This document shows, piece by piece, positions 53,201-61,859 of a stretch of DNA of 64,000 bases (position 1 is the stretch's first letter; the number at the start of each line of letters is the position of its first letter). Location: positions 1 through 64,000 of the forward strand of contig JAUCBJ010008685.1 in the NCBI GenBank assembly GCA_032718475.1. The letters are read 5' to 3'. Both the position numbers and the translations under genes were made by a program. The DNA is from Nemertoderma westbladi. Its lineage: Eukaryota > Xenacoelomorpha > Nemertodermatida > Nemertodermatidae. The notes under the pieces are model-generated. The model was not told the origin of the DNA and did not search any database. It was given only the letters and a program-made list of their open reading frames with translations.

Positions 53201-54475
53201 GATTAACAGAGTACGCCTGTTCAGGGACCTAGATGCAGCTTTAACTGCATTCTTGGCCGCTGTAGTCTGTTTGAGTCGGGACTCTTTCTGCGCCTTATGA
53301 AGGTCATTTCGGCACTTCTGAATTTTGTTGTCAGTCCAGGGGGCCCTTTTCCTGTTTCGAGGGTATACAGGAACTGTTTCTGCAGCTGCTAACTTAACTG
53401 CTTCTGTAAAGGCAGTATAGCCCTCACAGTGATCTGCCGCCTCAGAGGCAAGAGCCTCATACCTGTTGCTCAGCTGTAGTGTGAAGCTGGATCTCACACT
53501 TGGCTGTTGCAACAGAGAGGACCAGTCATGCCGTGGCAAGGCAGATTTCGTTGTTCTGCTAGCACGCAGACTAAGTCTTACCTTGGCCACAATAAGGCGG
53601 TGATCACTGGAGAAGGGTCGAAGTGTAAATGCATTACAGTCTTGTATAGAGCTCCTGTATTTCCTACGAAACAGAATATGGTCTATCTGGGACTTGTGAT
53701 CACTGGGTCCACTATGAGTCCATAGCTTTCCAGTTCGCTTCTTGAACTGGGTTCCAGCCGAAAACAATCCATTTCCAGAGATAAAATCCTGAAGATGGAC
53801 AGAATTTCGGTTAACACTATTGCTATAGACCCAGGGCGATGTAGGTGATTGATGCAGACTTGCATTAAAGTCTCCCAGGAATGTTAAGAATGCATGCTGA
53901 TCCACTCCATCAGTTGCTGCTTGTAGATTGTGGTAGAAATTTTCCACCTCCTCTACAGGGGCAACACTAGTTGGAGAGTAGCACACAATCAGAACCACCT
54001 TAGGAAACTTCTTAGCCAGTCTTCCAGAACATGAGAAGTGGCAACGGATGATGCGGTTAGAGATTTGGTCTATTTTGTCCAATGCTGCATGTGCAGTTGG
54101 ATTCATCAATAGACCAATTCCACCATTGCCACTATCATCTGCTGACGCGAGGGCGAGTCGCCAACTGCCCCCCATGTCCTTAATCAGAACCTCATCAGTC
54201 TGTCCAGTCTGCATTCGGTGCTCTTGAACACCCACTGCTCTAAGAGAAAGCTTATCTGCCAAGGCAGTCAGCTCACCTTGTCGCATTGGGGACCCGAGTG
54301 TTAGGGTGTTTACTGAGGCTAGTCTAGTGACTTGCCTCAGATTCACCAATGGCTTTGTTGGTCGGGGTGGAACATGAGAGTAGCCTCCAACTCCAGAATC
54401 CCTCTCCCCATCACAATCTGGCCTCCCTGGTGACCCAGGGTTTGGGCCAGAAAGGTCATCAGGAAAGGGACTCAA
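53189..54475 (-). pseudogene. LINE endonuclease (EEP family)
   Basis: Encodes VGVQEHRMQTG, GNGGIGLLMN, VVLIVCYSPTSVAP, FLTFLGDFNASLHQ, SDHKSQIDHILFRRKY and PFSSDHRLIVAKVRLSLR, the ordered motifs of the exonuclease-endonuclease-phosphatase fold used by RTE elements to nick target DNA. Catalytic Glu (QEH), Asp/Asn (GDFNA) and Asp/His (SSDHR) are present. The frame is open upstream to about 54640. The frameshift near 53200 separates it from the RT. Confidence 0.88.
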
Positions 54476-54716
54476 AGAATTGTTGGCTGCTCTCTCTCCA
54501 GTAGGGGGTGAGACAGGCAGCCGGTCAGGAGTTAACTGACGCCTGTGAGGCCGATTGTGTCCGGTAATTGTTTCATTAAGCTTTGGGTCGTTCTCGTCAA
54601 AAATGTCCCATGAATATACTGCAGGGGTAGGCTAATGTATCCAGTTGGAATTTATCAGCTAATAAAACAATGTTGATTAAAATTTTACAACAAATAATAT
54701 TTGTTCAAGGTGATTC

Positions 54717-55010
54717 TTATTAGCATTATTAGCACTATTAGCATTATTAGCACTATTAGCACTATTAGCACTATTAGCACTATTAGCACTATTAGCACTA
54801 TTAGCATTATTAGCACTATTAGCATTATTAGCACTATTAGCACTATTAGCACTATTAGCACTATTAGCATTATTAGCACTATTAGCACTATTAGCATTAT
54901 TAGCACTATTAGCATTATTAGCACTATTAGCACTATTAGCATTATTAGCACTATTCGCACTATTAGCATTATTAGCACTATTAGCATTATTAGCACTATT
55001 AGCATTATAA
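54717..55010. repeat. 9-bp microsatellite TTAGCACTA / TTAGCATTA
   Basis: About 32 units of ATTAGCACT and ATTAGCATT in an irregular mix. It lies just beyond the 5' end of the LINE. The apparent proteins on both strands (for example SANNANSAN) are artefacts. Confidence 0.95.
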
Positions 55011-55103
55011 AGAACTTTTATCAACGTGATATATGTGATTTTATTCAAAAATTGAAACATTTCTTTCCGACTTTCCCCGAACTTCAGCTGGTGGTCGTCG
55101 TAC

Positions 55104-57112
55104 AGTTTACTGTAGGTAGACCCGTTTACTGTAGGTAAACCCGTTTACTGTAGGTAAACCCGTTTACTGTAGGTAGACCCGTTTACTGTAGGTAGACCCG
55201 TTTACTGTAGGTAGACCCGTTTACTGTAGGTAGACCCGACTACTGTAGGTAGACCCGTTTACTGTAGGTAGACCCGTTTACTGTAGGTAGACCCGTTTAC
55301 TGTATGTAGACCCGTTTACTGTAGGTAGACCCGTTTACTGTAGGTAGACCCGTTTACTGTAGGTAGACCCGTTTACTGTAGGTAGACCCGTTTACTGTAG
55401 GTAGACCCGTTTACTGTAGGTAGACCCGATTACTGTAGGTAGACCCGTTTACTGTAGGTAGACCCGTTTACTGTAGATAGACCCGATTACTGTAGATAGA
55501 CCCGTTTACTGTAGGTAGACCCGTTTACTGAAGGTATACCCGTTTACTGTAGGTAGACCCGTTTACTGTAGGTAGACCCGTTTACTGAAGGTATACCCGT
55601 TTACTGTAGGTAGATCCGTTTACTGTAGGTAGACCCGTTTACTGTAGGTAGACCCGTTTACTGTAGGTAGACCCGTTTACTGTAGGTAGACCCGTTTACT
55701 GTAGGTAGACCCGTTTACTGTAGGTAGACCCATTTACTGTAGGTAGACCCATTACTTGTAGGTAGACCCGTTTACTGTAGGTAGACCCGTTTACTGTAGG
55801 TAGACCCGTTTACTGAAGGTATACCCGTTTACTGTAGGTAGATCCGTTTACTGTAGGTAGACCCGTTTACTGTAGGTAGACCCGTTTACTGTAGGTAGAC
55901 CCGTTTACTGTAGGTAGACCCGTTTACTGTAGGTAGACCCGTTTACTGTAGGTAGACCCGTTTACTGTAGGTAGACCCATTTACTGTAGGTAGACCCATT
56001 TACTGTAGGTAGACCCATTACTTGTAGGTAGACCCGTTTACTGTAGGTAGACCCGTTTACTGTAGGTAGACCCGTTTACTGTAGGTAGACCTGTTTACTG
56101 AAGGTAGACCCGTTTACTGTAGGTAGACCCGTTTACTGTAGGTAGACCCGTTTACTGTAGGTAGACCCGCTTACTGTAGGTAGACCCGTTTACTGTAGGT
56201 AGACCCATTTACTGTAGGTAGACCCGTTTACTGTAGGTAGACCCGTTTACTGTAGGTAGACCCGTTTACTGTAGGTAGACCCGTTTACTGTAGGTAGACC
56301 GGTTTACTCTAGGTAGACCCGTTTACTGTAGGTAGACCCGTTTACTGTAGGTAGACCCGTTTACTGTAGGTAGACCCGTTTACTGTAGGTAGACCCGTTT
56401 ACTGTAGGTAGACCCGTTTACTGTAGGTATACCCGTTTACTGTAGGTAGACCCGTTTACTGTAGGTAGACCCGTTTACTGTAGGTAGATCCGTTTACTGT
56501 AGGTAGACCCGTTTACTGTAGGTAGACCCGTTTACTGTAGGTAGACCCGTTTACTGTAGGTAGACCCGTTTACTGTAGGTAGACCCGTTTATTGTAGGTA
56601 GACCCGTTTACTGTAGGTAGACCTGTTTACTGTAGGTAGACCCGTTTACTGTAGGTAGACCCGTTTATTGTAGGTAGACCTGTTTACTGTAGGTAGACCC
56701 GTTTACTGTAGGTAGACCCGTTTATTGTAGGTAGACCCGTTTACTGTAGGTAGACCCGTTTACTGTAGGTAGACCCGTTTGCTGTAGGTAGACCCGTTTA
56801 CTGTAGGTAGACCCGTTTACTGTAGGTAGACCCGTTTACTGTAGGTAGACCCGTTTACTGTGGGTAGACCCGTTTACTGTAGGTAGACCCGTTTACTGTA
56901 GGTAGACCCGTTTACTGTAGGTAGACCCGTTTACTGTAGGTAGACCCGTTTACTGTAGGTAGACCCGTTTATTGTAGGTAGACCCGTTTACTGTAGGTAG
57001 ACCCGTTTACTGTAGGTAAACCCGTTTACTGTAGGTAGACTCGTTTACTGTAGGTAGACTCGTTTACTGTAGGTAGACCCGTTTAATGTAGGTAGACCCG
57101 TTTACTGTATGT
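55104..57112. repeat. 19-bp satellite GTTTACTGTAGGTAGACCC
   Basis: About 105 head-to-tail copies over 2 kb with point variants (GGTATACCC, CATTACTTG, GATCCG). Several variants recur in the same order (for example near 55530-55620 and 55800-55850, and around 55730 and 55980), which indicates larger blocks copied as a unit. No reading frame. Confidence 0.97.
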
Positions 57113-57188
57113 TGGAAGAGACGTACCTAATACACGGAATCCTGCAATATCATACTGTAAAGTCTGCGAGTAGTAGGGTCTTGGCCGG

Positions 57189-57472
57189 CTGTGTGACAGT
57201 TGGACCTCACTGACACCCATTGGGTGTCATATGACACCCAATTATCACCCTATGGGTGTCATTGGGTGTCATTGGCGCCAGACTGTCTGGGTGACACCTC
57301 CCAATTAGGCTAATTAGACCCTAATTGACAGGTGTCATCAATTAATTAGTACAATTAAACCCTAACAGGTGTCATATGACTCCTAATTAGGGTTTAATTG
57401 ATTATCCTAATTAATCAGACTGATTAGCGCCCTGACACACAATGGGTCATCAGTGTTGTCCAACTGTCGCAG
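57189..57472. mobile_element. ~284-bp MITE-like element with terminal inverted repeats
   Basis: The left end CTGTGTGACAGTTGGACCTC and the right end, reverse complement CTGCGACAGTTGGACAACAC, match with few differences. The interior is rich in GACACCCATTGGGTGTC palindromes and CCTAATTAGG-type blocks. No transposase; no clear target duplication. Confidence 0.65.
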
Positions 57473-57677
57473 AGAAGGGGGAAGAGGGTGTCATAAGTGA
57501 CACCGCAGCTCTTTTATTCATTAATACCTATTTATTTATATTTAATTTTAATTAATTATTTGCATTTTATTTTATTCGTATTTAATTCTAAATTAATTAT
57601 TCATTTGTACTTTATGGGTATACAGCTCCCTTACTGGTAACTAATTACTCTTATCTATATCCAGACAGCTTTATCGT

Positions 57678-57696
57678 TGACCTTTGACCTTTGACC
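57678..57696 (-). promoter_or_regulatory. Nuclear-receptor-like triple half-site
   Basis: TGACCTTTGACCTTTGACC is three AGGTCA-type half-sites in direct repeat with single-base spacing on the minus strand (DR1 type, as bound by RXR/HNF4 receptors). Motif match only. Confidence 0.3.
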
Positions 57697-57828
57697 CCCC
57701 AATTAGCTTTAACCAAGCAACAGCATATTAATGATAGTTGTATCCAAGCGCCCCTGCCCCCACCCCGTGACAGCTCTGATTACTAATTACTCTTACCTAT
57801 ATCCAACCGCCTGCAGTTCCATAGTCTG

Positions 57829-57840
57829 CCGCTAGAGGGC
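57829..57840 (+). promoter_or_regulatory. CTCF-like core, copy 1
   Basis: CCGCTAGAGGGC fits the CTCF core consensus CCASYAGRKGGC with one mismatch. It lies in a duplicated segment, same orientation as copy 2. Confidence 0.35.
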
Positions 57841-58061
57841 GTATTGTTTAAAAATTAACATCTTCTCTAGCTTTGTTATTTACAATCCGCAAAACCATGA
57901 AGTTATATTGCTCAAGAGTTCTAAGGGGAGAGCCATGAGGCAAGATGTTTGAGGCTTATTTAGATATATTATTACTTAATTTGACCCCCCAATCGGCATC
58001 TATTACGGCATAGGCTATATCTTTTGCAGGGTCACAGAGTAGTCTGAAGTTCCCCAGTCTG

Positions 58062-58073
58062 CCGCTAGAGGGC
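58062..58073 (+). promoter_or_regulatory. CTCF-like core, copy 2
   Basis: Identical 12-mer CCGCTAGAGGGC within CAGTCTGCCGCTAGAGGGC, 233 bp from copy 1. Confidence 0.35.
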
Positions 58074-58175
58074 TTAATGTCTCAAAGTGAAAACCATACC
58101 GTAGCCATGAATTGGTTACTAGGCAATAATACTGCATTTTGCAACGTTAGACCTATTGCTGATCGAACGAAAACT

Positions 58176-58252
58176 GCCCTGGTTCATGCAGGGGTCGAAC
58201 CCATGACATACGAGAGATGTGAATTCTACGCAACCACTACACCAAGGTGGAA
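58176..58252 (-). repeat. tRNA-derived sequence
   Basis: On the minus strand TGGTGTAGTGGTTGC (A box) and GGGTTCGACCCC (B box) at tRNA spacing, with a T stem that pairs reasonably. A tRNA-derived SINE or pseudogene is more likely than a working tRNA because the acceptor stem is poor. Confidence 0.6.
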
Positions 58253-58314
58253 CAGTAACCTTCGAATTTGTTCGTTGACGTTCGAATTTGTAAGACTCTC
58301 ATTTAAGACTTGAC

Positions 58315-58974
58315 ACAGACTATGCCTCACCGAGGCATAGACTATGACTCACTGAGGCATAGACTATGCCTCATTGAGGCACTGAGGCATAGACTATGCC
58401 TCACTGAGGCATAGACTATGCCTCACTGAGGCATAGACTATGCCTCACTGAGGCATAGACTATGCCTCACTGAGGCATAGACTATACCTCACTGAGGCAT
58501 AGACTATGCCTCACTGAGGCATAGACTATGACTCACTGAGGCATAGACTATGCCTCACTGAGGCACTGAGGCTATGCCTCACTGCACTCACTGAGGCATA
58601 GACTATGACTCACTGAGGCATAGACTATGCCTCACTGAGGCATAGACTATGCCTCACTGAGGCATAGACTAGGCCTCACTGAGGCATTGAGGCATAGACT
58701 ATGACTCACTGAGGCATAGTCTATGCCTCACTCAGTGCCTCACTGAGGCAGTGAGGGATAGACTCTGCCTCACTGAGGCATAGACTAGACCTCACTGAGG
58801 CATAGACTATGCCTCACTGAGGCACTGAGGCATAGACTATGACTCACTGAGGCATAGACTATGCCTCACTGAGGCACTGAGGCATAGACTATGACTCATT
58901 GAGGCATAGACTATGCCTCACTAAGGCACTGAGGCATAGACTATGCCTCAGTGAGGCATAGTCTATGCCTCACT
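58315..58974 (+). repeat. Palindromic 22-bp minisatellite, left array
   Basis: About 30 copies of GAGGCATAGACTATGCCTC plus ACT. Each 19-bp core is a 9-bp inverted repeat around one central A, so every unit can form a hairpin. Some units carry ACTCAC for GCCTCAC or an extra ACTGAGGC. There is no unique spacer between units. Confidence 0.95.
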
Positions 58975-59139
58975 TCAATATACGAGCACAAAAAAGTTTA
59001 CAAGCACAGGTTCAAATCCAACTAAAGCTCTATATATTTTGCATTGAAGTGGAATACGTTAGATGCTGGGGGGAATCTGGTTTGCGAGGGATATTTGAAT
59101 GGTGAGTATAACTATCCTTGAGAGTTAGTGTGACGTTAT

Positions 59140-59320
59140 CTCACCATGGATGGGCGGGCACTTTACCCCTGTACTCGCATCTGCTCTCTCATTGGCTGTT
59201 TAACTTTCCTCCCTCGAGTCCTGATTGGCTGCCTAACTCACCCTCGCACTCTGATTGGATAATCCATTCTAGCCTCCCTCTATAATAACCCCCGTTCAAC
59301 GCATTCCCAGTCATTCTCTA
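59140..59320 (+). promoter_or_regulatory. Promoter of the zinc-finger gene
   Basis: Three inverted CCAAT boxes (ATTGG at 59191, 59224, 59254) spaced 33 and 30 bp, then CTATAATA at 59279-59286, then CCCAGTCATTC near 59310 as a possible start. Regular ~32-bp CCAAT spacing is typical of NF-Y-driven, cell-cycle-linked promoters. A homologous block lies in front of the 61860-63569 gene and a partial inverted copy lies at 60981-61031. Confidence 0.6.
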
Positions 59321-59428
59321 AGTTTTATATTAAAAAGTTTTATTTATTTTCATAAAAGTTTAATTTATTTAAAATTTTGTAAAATCATTTAGCTAAAATT
59401 CAATATTTTCAATTGACATTGCTATATA

Positions 59429-60454
59429 ATGCATAGACATGAAACTTGTTTGGTCTGTAATAAAGAAATGAGACAAGACAATTTATCTCGTCATATGGAA
59501 ACACATGGAAAGGAAAAACTAATGGCTCCATTACCAAAAAAATTTAAAAAATCCGAAGATATTTTTAGTGAAGATGAAAAGAAAAAGAGAGATGAGCGTG
59601 ATATATTAAATATAAAACAGACAATGGAAAGTAAATTTCATAAAGTTATGAATATTTTGAAAGGGATACAAAAACAGTTACCCCTAGAAAATGAGGAAAA
59701 TTTGAGTGAGAAAGATGGAGAAGAAGAGGATGATGAGATGGAGAATGAAAATAGTGAGGGTCAGGATGAAGTTGAAGAGAGTGAGGTTGAGAACGAAGAA
59801 AGTGAAGATCAGGAAGAGGATGAAGAAAGTGAAGGTCAAGAAGAGGGTGAAGATAGCGAAGGTCCGGAAGCGAATGAAGAAAGTGAAGAACAGGAAGAGG
59901 ATGAAGAAAGTGAAGGCGGGGAAGAGGATGATGAAAGTGAAGGTCAGAAAGAGGGTGAAGAAAGTGAAGATCAGGAAAGTGGAGAAGAGGATGAAAATGA
60001 CGATAATGAGGAAATAAAGAGGCAATTACTTGGAAATAAGAATCAATTGCGGAAAATTATTAAACATTTGAAGGAAAATGAAGAAAATAAAGAGGCGACA
60101 TTGACCCAAGTTCTAGGAAGTAAAATTAAATTACAGAAATTTATTAAACATTTAGAAGAGAATGATGAAAATAAAGAAGAGATATTGAGACAAATATTAG
60201 GAAACAAAAATCAAATGCGGAAATTTATTAAACAAATGGAAGAAAATGAAGAAAATAGAGAAGAGATATTAAGACAGGTTCTGGGAAATAAAAGTAAATT
60301 ACTGAAAATTAATGAACAATTGAATAAAATTAAGAAACAGTTGGGGAATGAGGAAGATGAAAGTAAAGTAAATCAACCAGCTTTTACTAATTTTCGAAGA
60401 CCTATGATAAAAAACTCTCGTTCAGTAAATGCCCGCGCAGGACGACGCTATTGA
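59429..60454 (+). CDS. Zinc-finger, acidic, coiled-coil protein of unknown family
   Basis: 341 aa, intronless as seen. Residues 7-26 (CLVCNKEMRQDNLSRHMETH) form one C2H2-like finger (CX2CX11HX3H). A lysine-rich stretch follows, then a long Glu/Asp/Ser-rich part (about 90-195, EESEGQEE-type units), then four 28-residue repeats of type QILGNKNQMRKFIKQMEENE with strong heptad character, and a basic tail SRSVNARAGRRY. This suggests a nucleic-acid-binding, self-associating nuclear protein (inference). The ATG is about 145 bp after the TATA box. It lies between two inverted minisatellite arrays. The family was not recognised; host origin and virus or transposon origin are both possible. Confidence 0.75.
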   Translation: MHRHETCLVCNKEMRQDNLSRHMETHGKEKLMAPLPKKFKKSEDIFSEDEKKKRDERDILNIKQTMESKFHKVMNILKGIQKQLPLENEENLSEKDGEEEDDEMENENSEGQDEVEESEVENEESEDQEEDEESEGQEEGEDSEGPEANEESEEQEEDEESEGGEEDDESEGQKEGEESEDQESGEEDENDDNEEIKRQLLGNKNQLRKIIKHLKENEENKEATLTQVLGSKIKLQKFIKHLEENDENKEEILRQILGNKNQMRKFIKQMEENEENREEILRQVLGNKSKLLKINEQLNKIKKQLGNEEDESKVNQPAFTNFRRPMIKNSRSVNARAGRRY

Positions 60455-60469
60455 CATTTGTTTGTTTGA

Positions 60470-60620
60470 GTTCCTTTCATAATAGTATTAGGGCTATTTA
60501 TCCAAAACAATTATATTAGTATTAGGACTATTTATCCATAACAATTATATTAGTATTAGGACTATTTATCCATAATAATTATATTAGTATTATAAATGTA
60601 TTTACCCCACAATATTTATT
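60470..60620 (+). repeat. ~35-bp tandem repeat after the zinc-finger gene
   Basis: Three to four copies of TTATATTAGTATTAGGACTA followed by TTTATCCATAACAA, directly after the stop codon, in the expected 3' untranslated region. Confidence 0.8.
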
Positions 60621-60980
60621 ACTATTAGGTCTATTTATTCAAGAAATTATATGTTTTTATAATATACCTTGGAAAATTAGTCGACTAAGTCATAATTTTT
60701 AAAACTTTAAATACGGGTTGAGTTATTTTATAAAGTTAAGAAGAATGAACCAATAGAGGGAGCCTGAAGTCTAATCTCTTGGCCTTTACTCACATTAACT
60801 CCCAAGGTTGCATACTATCACTATAGCTGGGAGAGTCGAAGCTAGAGTGTATGCTAGAGTTAACCAAGAGCTAGGAAAAAGAATAATGCTCTTCTAGGGT
60901 CCAAACTCACATCCCTCCAATTAGAGAACTAAGCAAATGACCAGCTTGAAGGCCTTAGACCCTTAATCGGAGGCATCAAG

Positions 60981-61031
60981 CAGCCAATGAGACAGCAGAT
61001 GCGAGTACAGCGGTAAAGCCCATCCATGGTG
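60981..61031 (-). repeat. Inverted partial copy of the promoter block
   Basis: The reverse complement reads CACCATGGATGGGCTTTACC, GCTGTACTCGCATCTGCTGT, then CTCATTGGCTG and matches 59141-59201. Together with the adjoining arrays it forms the inverted arms around the zinc-finger gene. Confidence 0.75.
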
Positions 61032-61479
61032 AGGCATAGTCTATGCCTCAGTGAGGCATAGTCTATGCCTCAGTGAGGCATAGTCTATGCCTCAGTGAGT
61101 CATAGTCTATGCCTCAGTGCCTCAGTGAGTCATAGTCTATGCCTCAGTGAGGCATAGTCTATGCCTCAGTGAGGCATAGTCTATGCCTCAGTGAGGCATA
61201 TTCTATGCCTCAGTGCCTCAGTGAGGCATAGTCTATGCATGCCTCAGTGCCTCAGTGAGGCATAGTCTATGCCTCAGTGAGGCATAGTCTATGCCTCAGT
61301 GCCTCAGTGAGGCATAGTTTATGCCTCAGTGAGTCATATTCTATGCCTCAGTGCCTCAGTGAGGCATAGTTGAGGCATATTCTATGCCTCAGTGCCTCAA
61401 TGAGGCATAGTCTATGCCTCAGTGAGGCATAGTCTATGCCCCAGTGAGTCATAGTCTATGCCTCAGTGCCTAAATTCAA
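61029..61479 (-). repeat. Palindromic 22-bp minisatellite, right array
   Basis: About 20 copies of AGTGAGGCATAGTCTATGCC plus TC, the exact reverse complement of the left array's unit (central T instead of A). It ends at GCCTCAGTGCCTAAATTC. Confidence 0.95.
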
Positions 61480-61699
61480 CTCTGATAAACAACTTGCATA
61501 TCGAGTTTGTAAAGAATTCATAGGGATTGGCTGTTTATTTAGGGGTTAACATTCAAAATGATTATGAACGAGCAATAGGGTCATTAATGGTATGCTGAGA
61601 CTCACTTACTTCATGGCTCGCTCTCATAGAATAGATTAACTAGTAGAGAAAAATGAAAAATAAGTGGTTAAACATCTTATATTTTTTAAACAATATGGG

Positions 61700-61825
61700 G
61701 AAACAAGAATAAATAATTTACCGACAACATCAATATTAAATAATATAACAACAACGGATAAATAATTTACCAACAACATTGAAAATAAATAATATAAGAA
61801 CATCAACAATAACAAAAGATATAGT
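61700..61825 (-). repeat. ~55-bp repeat in the 3' region of the minus-strand gene
   Basis: Two to three copies of ATAAATAATTTACC(G/A)ACAACAT followed by ATAATATAA(C/G)AACA, beyond the stop of the 569-aa gene. AT-rich, non-coding. Confidence 0.7.
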
Positions 61826-61859
61826 CAGAACAGTTTTTATTAAATAGAGACTGTTTATA

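Larger units (their letters stand above)
51385..54640 (-). mobile_element. RTE-type LINE, nearly full length
   Basis: Minus-strand non-LTR retrotransposon with an apurinic endonuclease followed by a reverse transcriptase, one frameshift between them, and a short TAG trinucleotide run at the 3' end (51353-51359). It lies in the proposed intron 6 of the host gene in antisense. The fragment at 3980-4960 belongs to the same or a very close family. Confidence 0.9.
57473..58314. other. Gene-free block with duplicated segments
   Basis: No gene. Degenerate duplications: TAATTACTCTTATCTATATCCA (57640s) and TAATTACTCTTACCTATATC (57780s); TTTGACCCCCCAAT at 57690 and 57979; AGTCTGCCGCTAGAGGGC at 57823 and 58056. 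It ends with a tRNA-like sequence (58176-58252). Confidence 0.55.

Noticed and set aside
54677-55138. Asn/Ser/Ala-rich and Ile/Ser/Thr-rich frames near 54700-55138
   Set aside because: Translations of a 9-bp microsatellite on both strands.
58077-58313. 78-aa frame overlapping the tRNA-like sequence
   Set aside because: Covers a tRNA-derived repeat on the other strand; no coding signature.
58315-58974. Array looks like a CRISPR (repeated palindromic units)
   Set aside because: Units are head-to-tail with only 3 bp between cores and no unique spacers; the genome is eukaryotic and there are no cas genes.
59684-60025. Frames antisense to or out of frame with the acidic region of the 341-aa gene
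   Set aside because: Shadows of a low-complexity GAA/GAG-rich coding stretch.
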